Assembly (NCBI RefSeq): GCF_032854445.1
Contig: NC_088296.1
Span: 12,562,706-12,622,705 of the forward strand
Length of the DNA stretch: 60,000 bases
Reading direction: 5' to 3'
Source: Liolophura sinensis
Lineage: Eukaryota > Mollusca > Polyplacophora > Chitonida > Chitonidae
In this document: positions 59,200 through 60,000 of the stretch, one piece after another
Position numbering within the stretch: position 1 is the stretch's first letter
Layout of the letters: every line of letters begins with the position of its first letter
Program-made: the position numbers and the translations under genes
Notes under the pieces: generated by a model
What the model saw: the letters and a program-made list of their open reading frames with translations, nothing else
Database searches by the model: none
Told to the model about the DNA's origin: nothing

Positions 59200-60000
59200 C
59201 TGTCAGAAATACCCGAATTTGAAACGACTCTCAATCACACGCACGTACGTACGGTGTTGACAGTACAAACTCCTCGCAGGGATCACGGAAAATACGAAAA
59301 TGTCCGATCTCAAGGCCGCCATTTTGAATCGCTCGGGCAACTCGACTGTTTCGGTCGATTTGCAAGCGACTGCTGGCGAGCTATAAGTCCAAACCCAGTC
59401 CTGGATAAATATCAGCCACATATCAAAGCATGGGCAGTCCCAAATTGGTCTGCTACGAAAAGAGACTAAATACTCTGCTTTTTTAGCTGTCGACGACTAC
59501 CTGGCAAAAACAAAAATGGCCGCCCCAGCGCGATGTACTGGGGAATTTAAGGCCTTCGAACAAAACCAGACAGTGTGCAAGACAACTGACGGCGCTAAGT
59601 CATGCTTTCGTTGCTAATGTATTAAGGACTCACGTATTCATGACCTGTTTTCGCCGCAACGCCGCCAAAACTTCGGTTTTTACACACGACCTCGGCCCAC
59701 GTTTTCAGCCAACAACGACTGCCATGGGTCACGTGACCACCGAGTTCACTATTTGGCGGAAGCCAGTAGTCGTGACCTAATTTACGGGACACTGAATCTA
59801 GGTCATTGTGGTAAAATGAATTCGCAGTCTCAGTGACACTTTTGGTGAACAAATTTGCGGAAAGAAACAAGGGAGAAACCCGCGGGAAAATGAACGAACA
59901 TGTACATCTTTTGAAAGTGGCCCATTTACAAAGAAGCTTCCTGTTACATCCGGGCAATTGTTTTCGTGCGCGGATTTGTTCAGACAAACACCCAGAAATA
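59200..60000 (-). promoter_or_regulatory. CpG-rich candidate promoter and 5' noncoding exon region of the zinc-finger gene
   Basis: This part is visibly richer in CpG than the rest of the window. It carries a near-consensus YY1 site (CAAAATGGCGGCC on the - strand, 59314-59326) and a second YY1-like AAAATGGCCGCC on the + strand (59513-59524). A consensus donor gtgagt on the - strand follows position 59634 and could end a 5' exon that splices to the acceptor at 54920. The transcription start itself cannot be placed. Confidence 0.5.

Noticed and set aside
59203-59326. - strand ORF starting MAALRSDIFVFSV, superficially like the exon 1 start MALRHSD
   Set aside because: It ends in a stop after 39 codons with no convincing donor, and the likeness is limited to a few residues. 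The ATG is part of a YY1-type motif.

Overview
The window is animal nuclear DNA. It has long introns with GT/AG borders, intron-borne minisatellites, and many tRNA-derived SINE copies with (AAATA)n or (CACT)n tails. Nothing prokaryotic is visible. The SINE types and protein divergence suggest a marine lophotrochozoan, most likely a mollusc. That is an impression, not a proven assignment. Two protein-coding genes account for almost all of the sequence and are arranged tail to tail.

Gene 1 (+ strand, from before base 1 to about 15086) is ILF2/NF45, the DZF-domain partner of NF90/ILF3. Eleven coding exons join in phase and cover everything homologous to human ILF2 after roughly residue 36. The first exon(s), with the RGG N-terminus, lie upstream of the window. 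A possible extra 3' exon sits at 15752-15845.

Gene 2 (- strand, ATG at 54910, stop at 20533) is a POGZ/ZNF280-type C2H2 zinc-finger gene that I rebuilt by hand from 20 exons (3678 nt including stop, 1225 codons). All 19 junctions keep phase. It has the acidic N-terminal motif and the POGZ/ZNF280 finger block. Instead of the CENP-B-like HTH and DDE transposase domains of POGZ, it ends in a 332-residue Glu-rich exon and a 115-residue Arg/Gly/Tyr/His/Asp-rich tail. A CpG-rich, YY1-motif-bearing region at about 59.2-60.0 kb is the likely promoter and 5' noncoding exon area.

About a quarter of the window (roughly 16 kb) is tandem repeat. At least 16 different minisatellites, with periods of 18 to 124 bp, nearly all lie inside introns of these two genes. 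Several look mechanistically informative. Two arrays on the - strand are built from the 5' splice site of the adjacent exon. One 102-bp array is made of a SINE head fused to its flank at a shared 11-bp sequence, ending in the intact SINE with a perfect target-site duplication. Others show strict higher-order periodicity. The long repetitive ORFs in these arrays are artefacts.

The 5.4-kb stretch between the genes (15.1-20.5 kb) holds SINEs and one broken coding-like stretch (19632-20055, - strand). The 3' part of that stretch resembles the acidic exon of gene 2.
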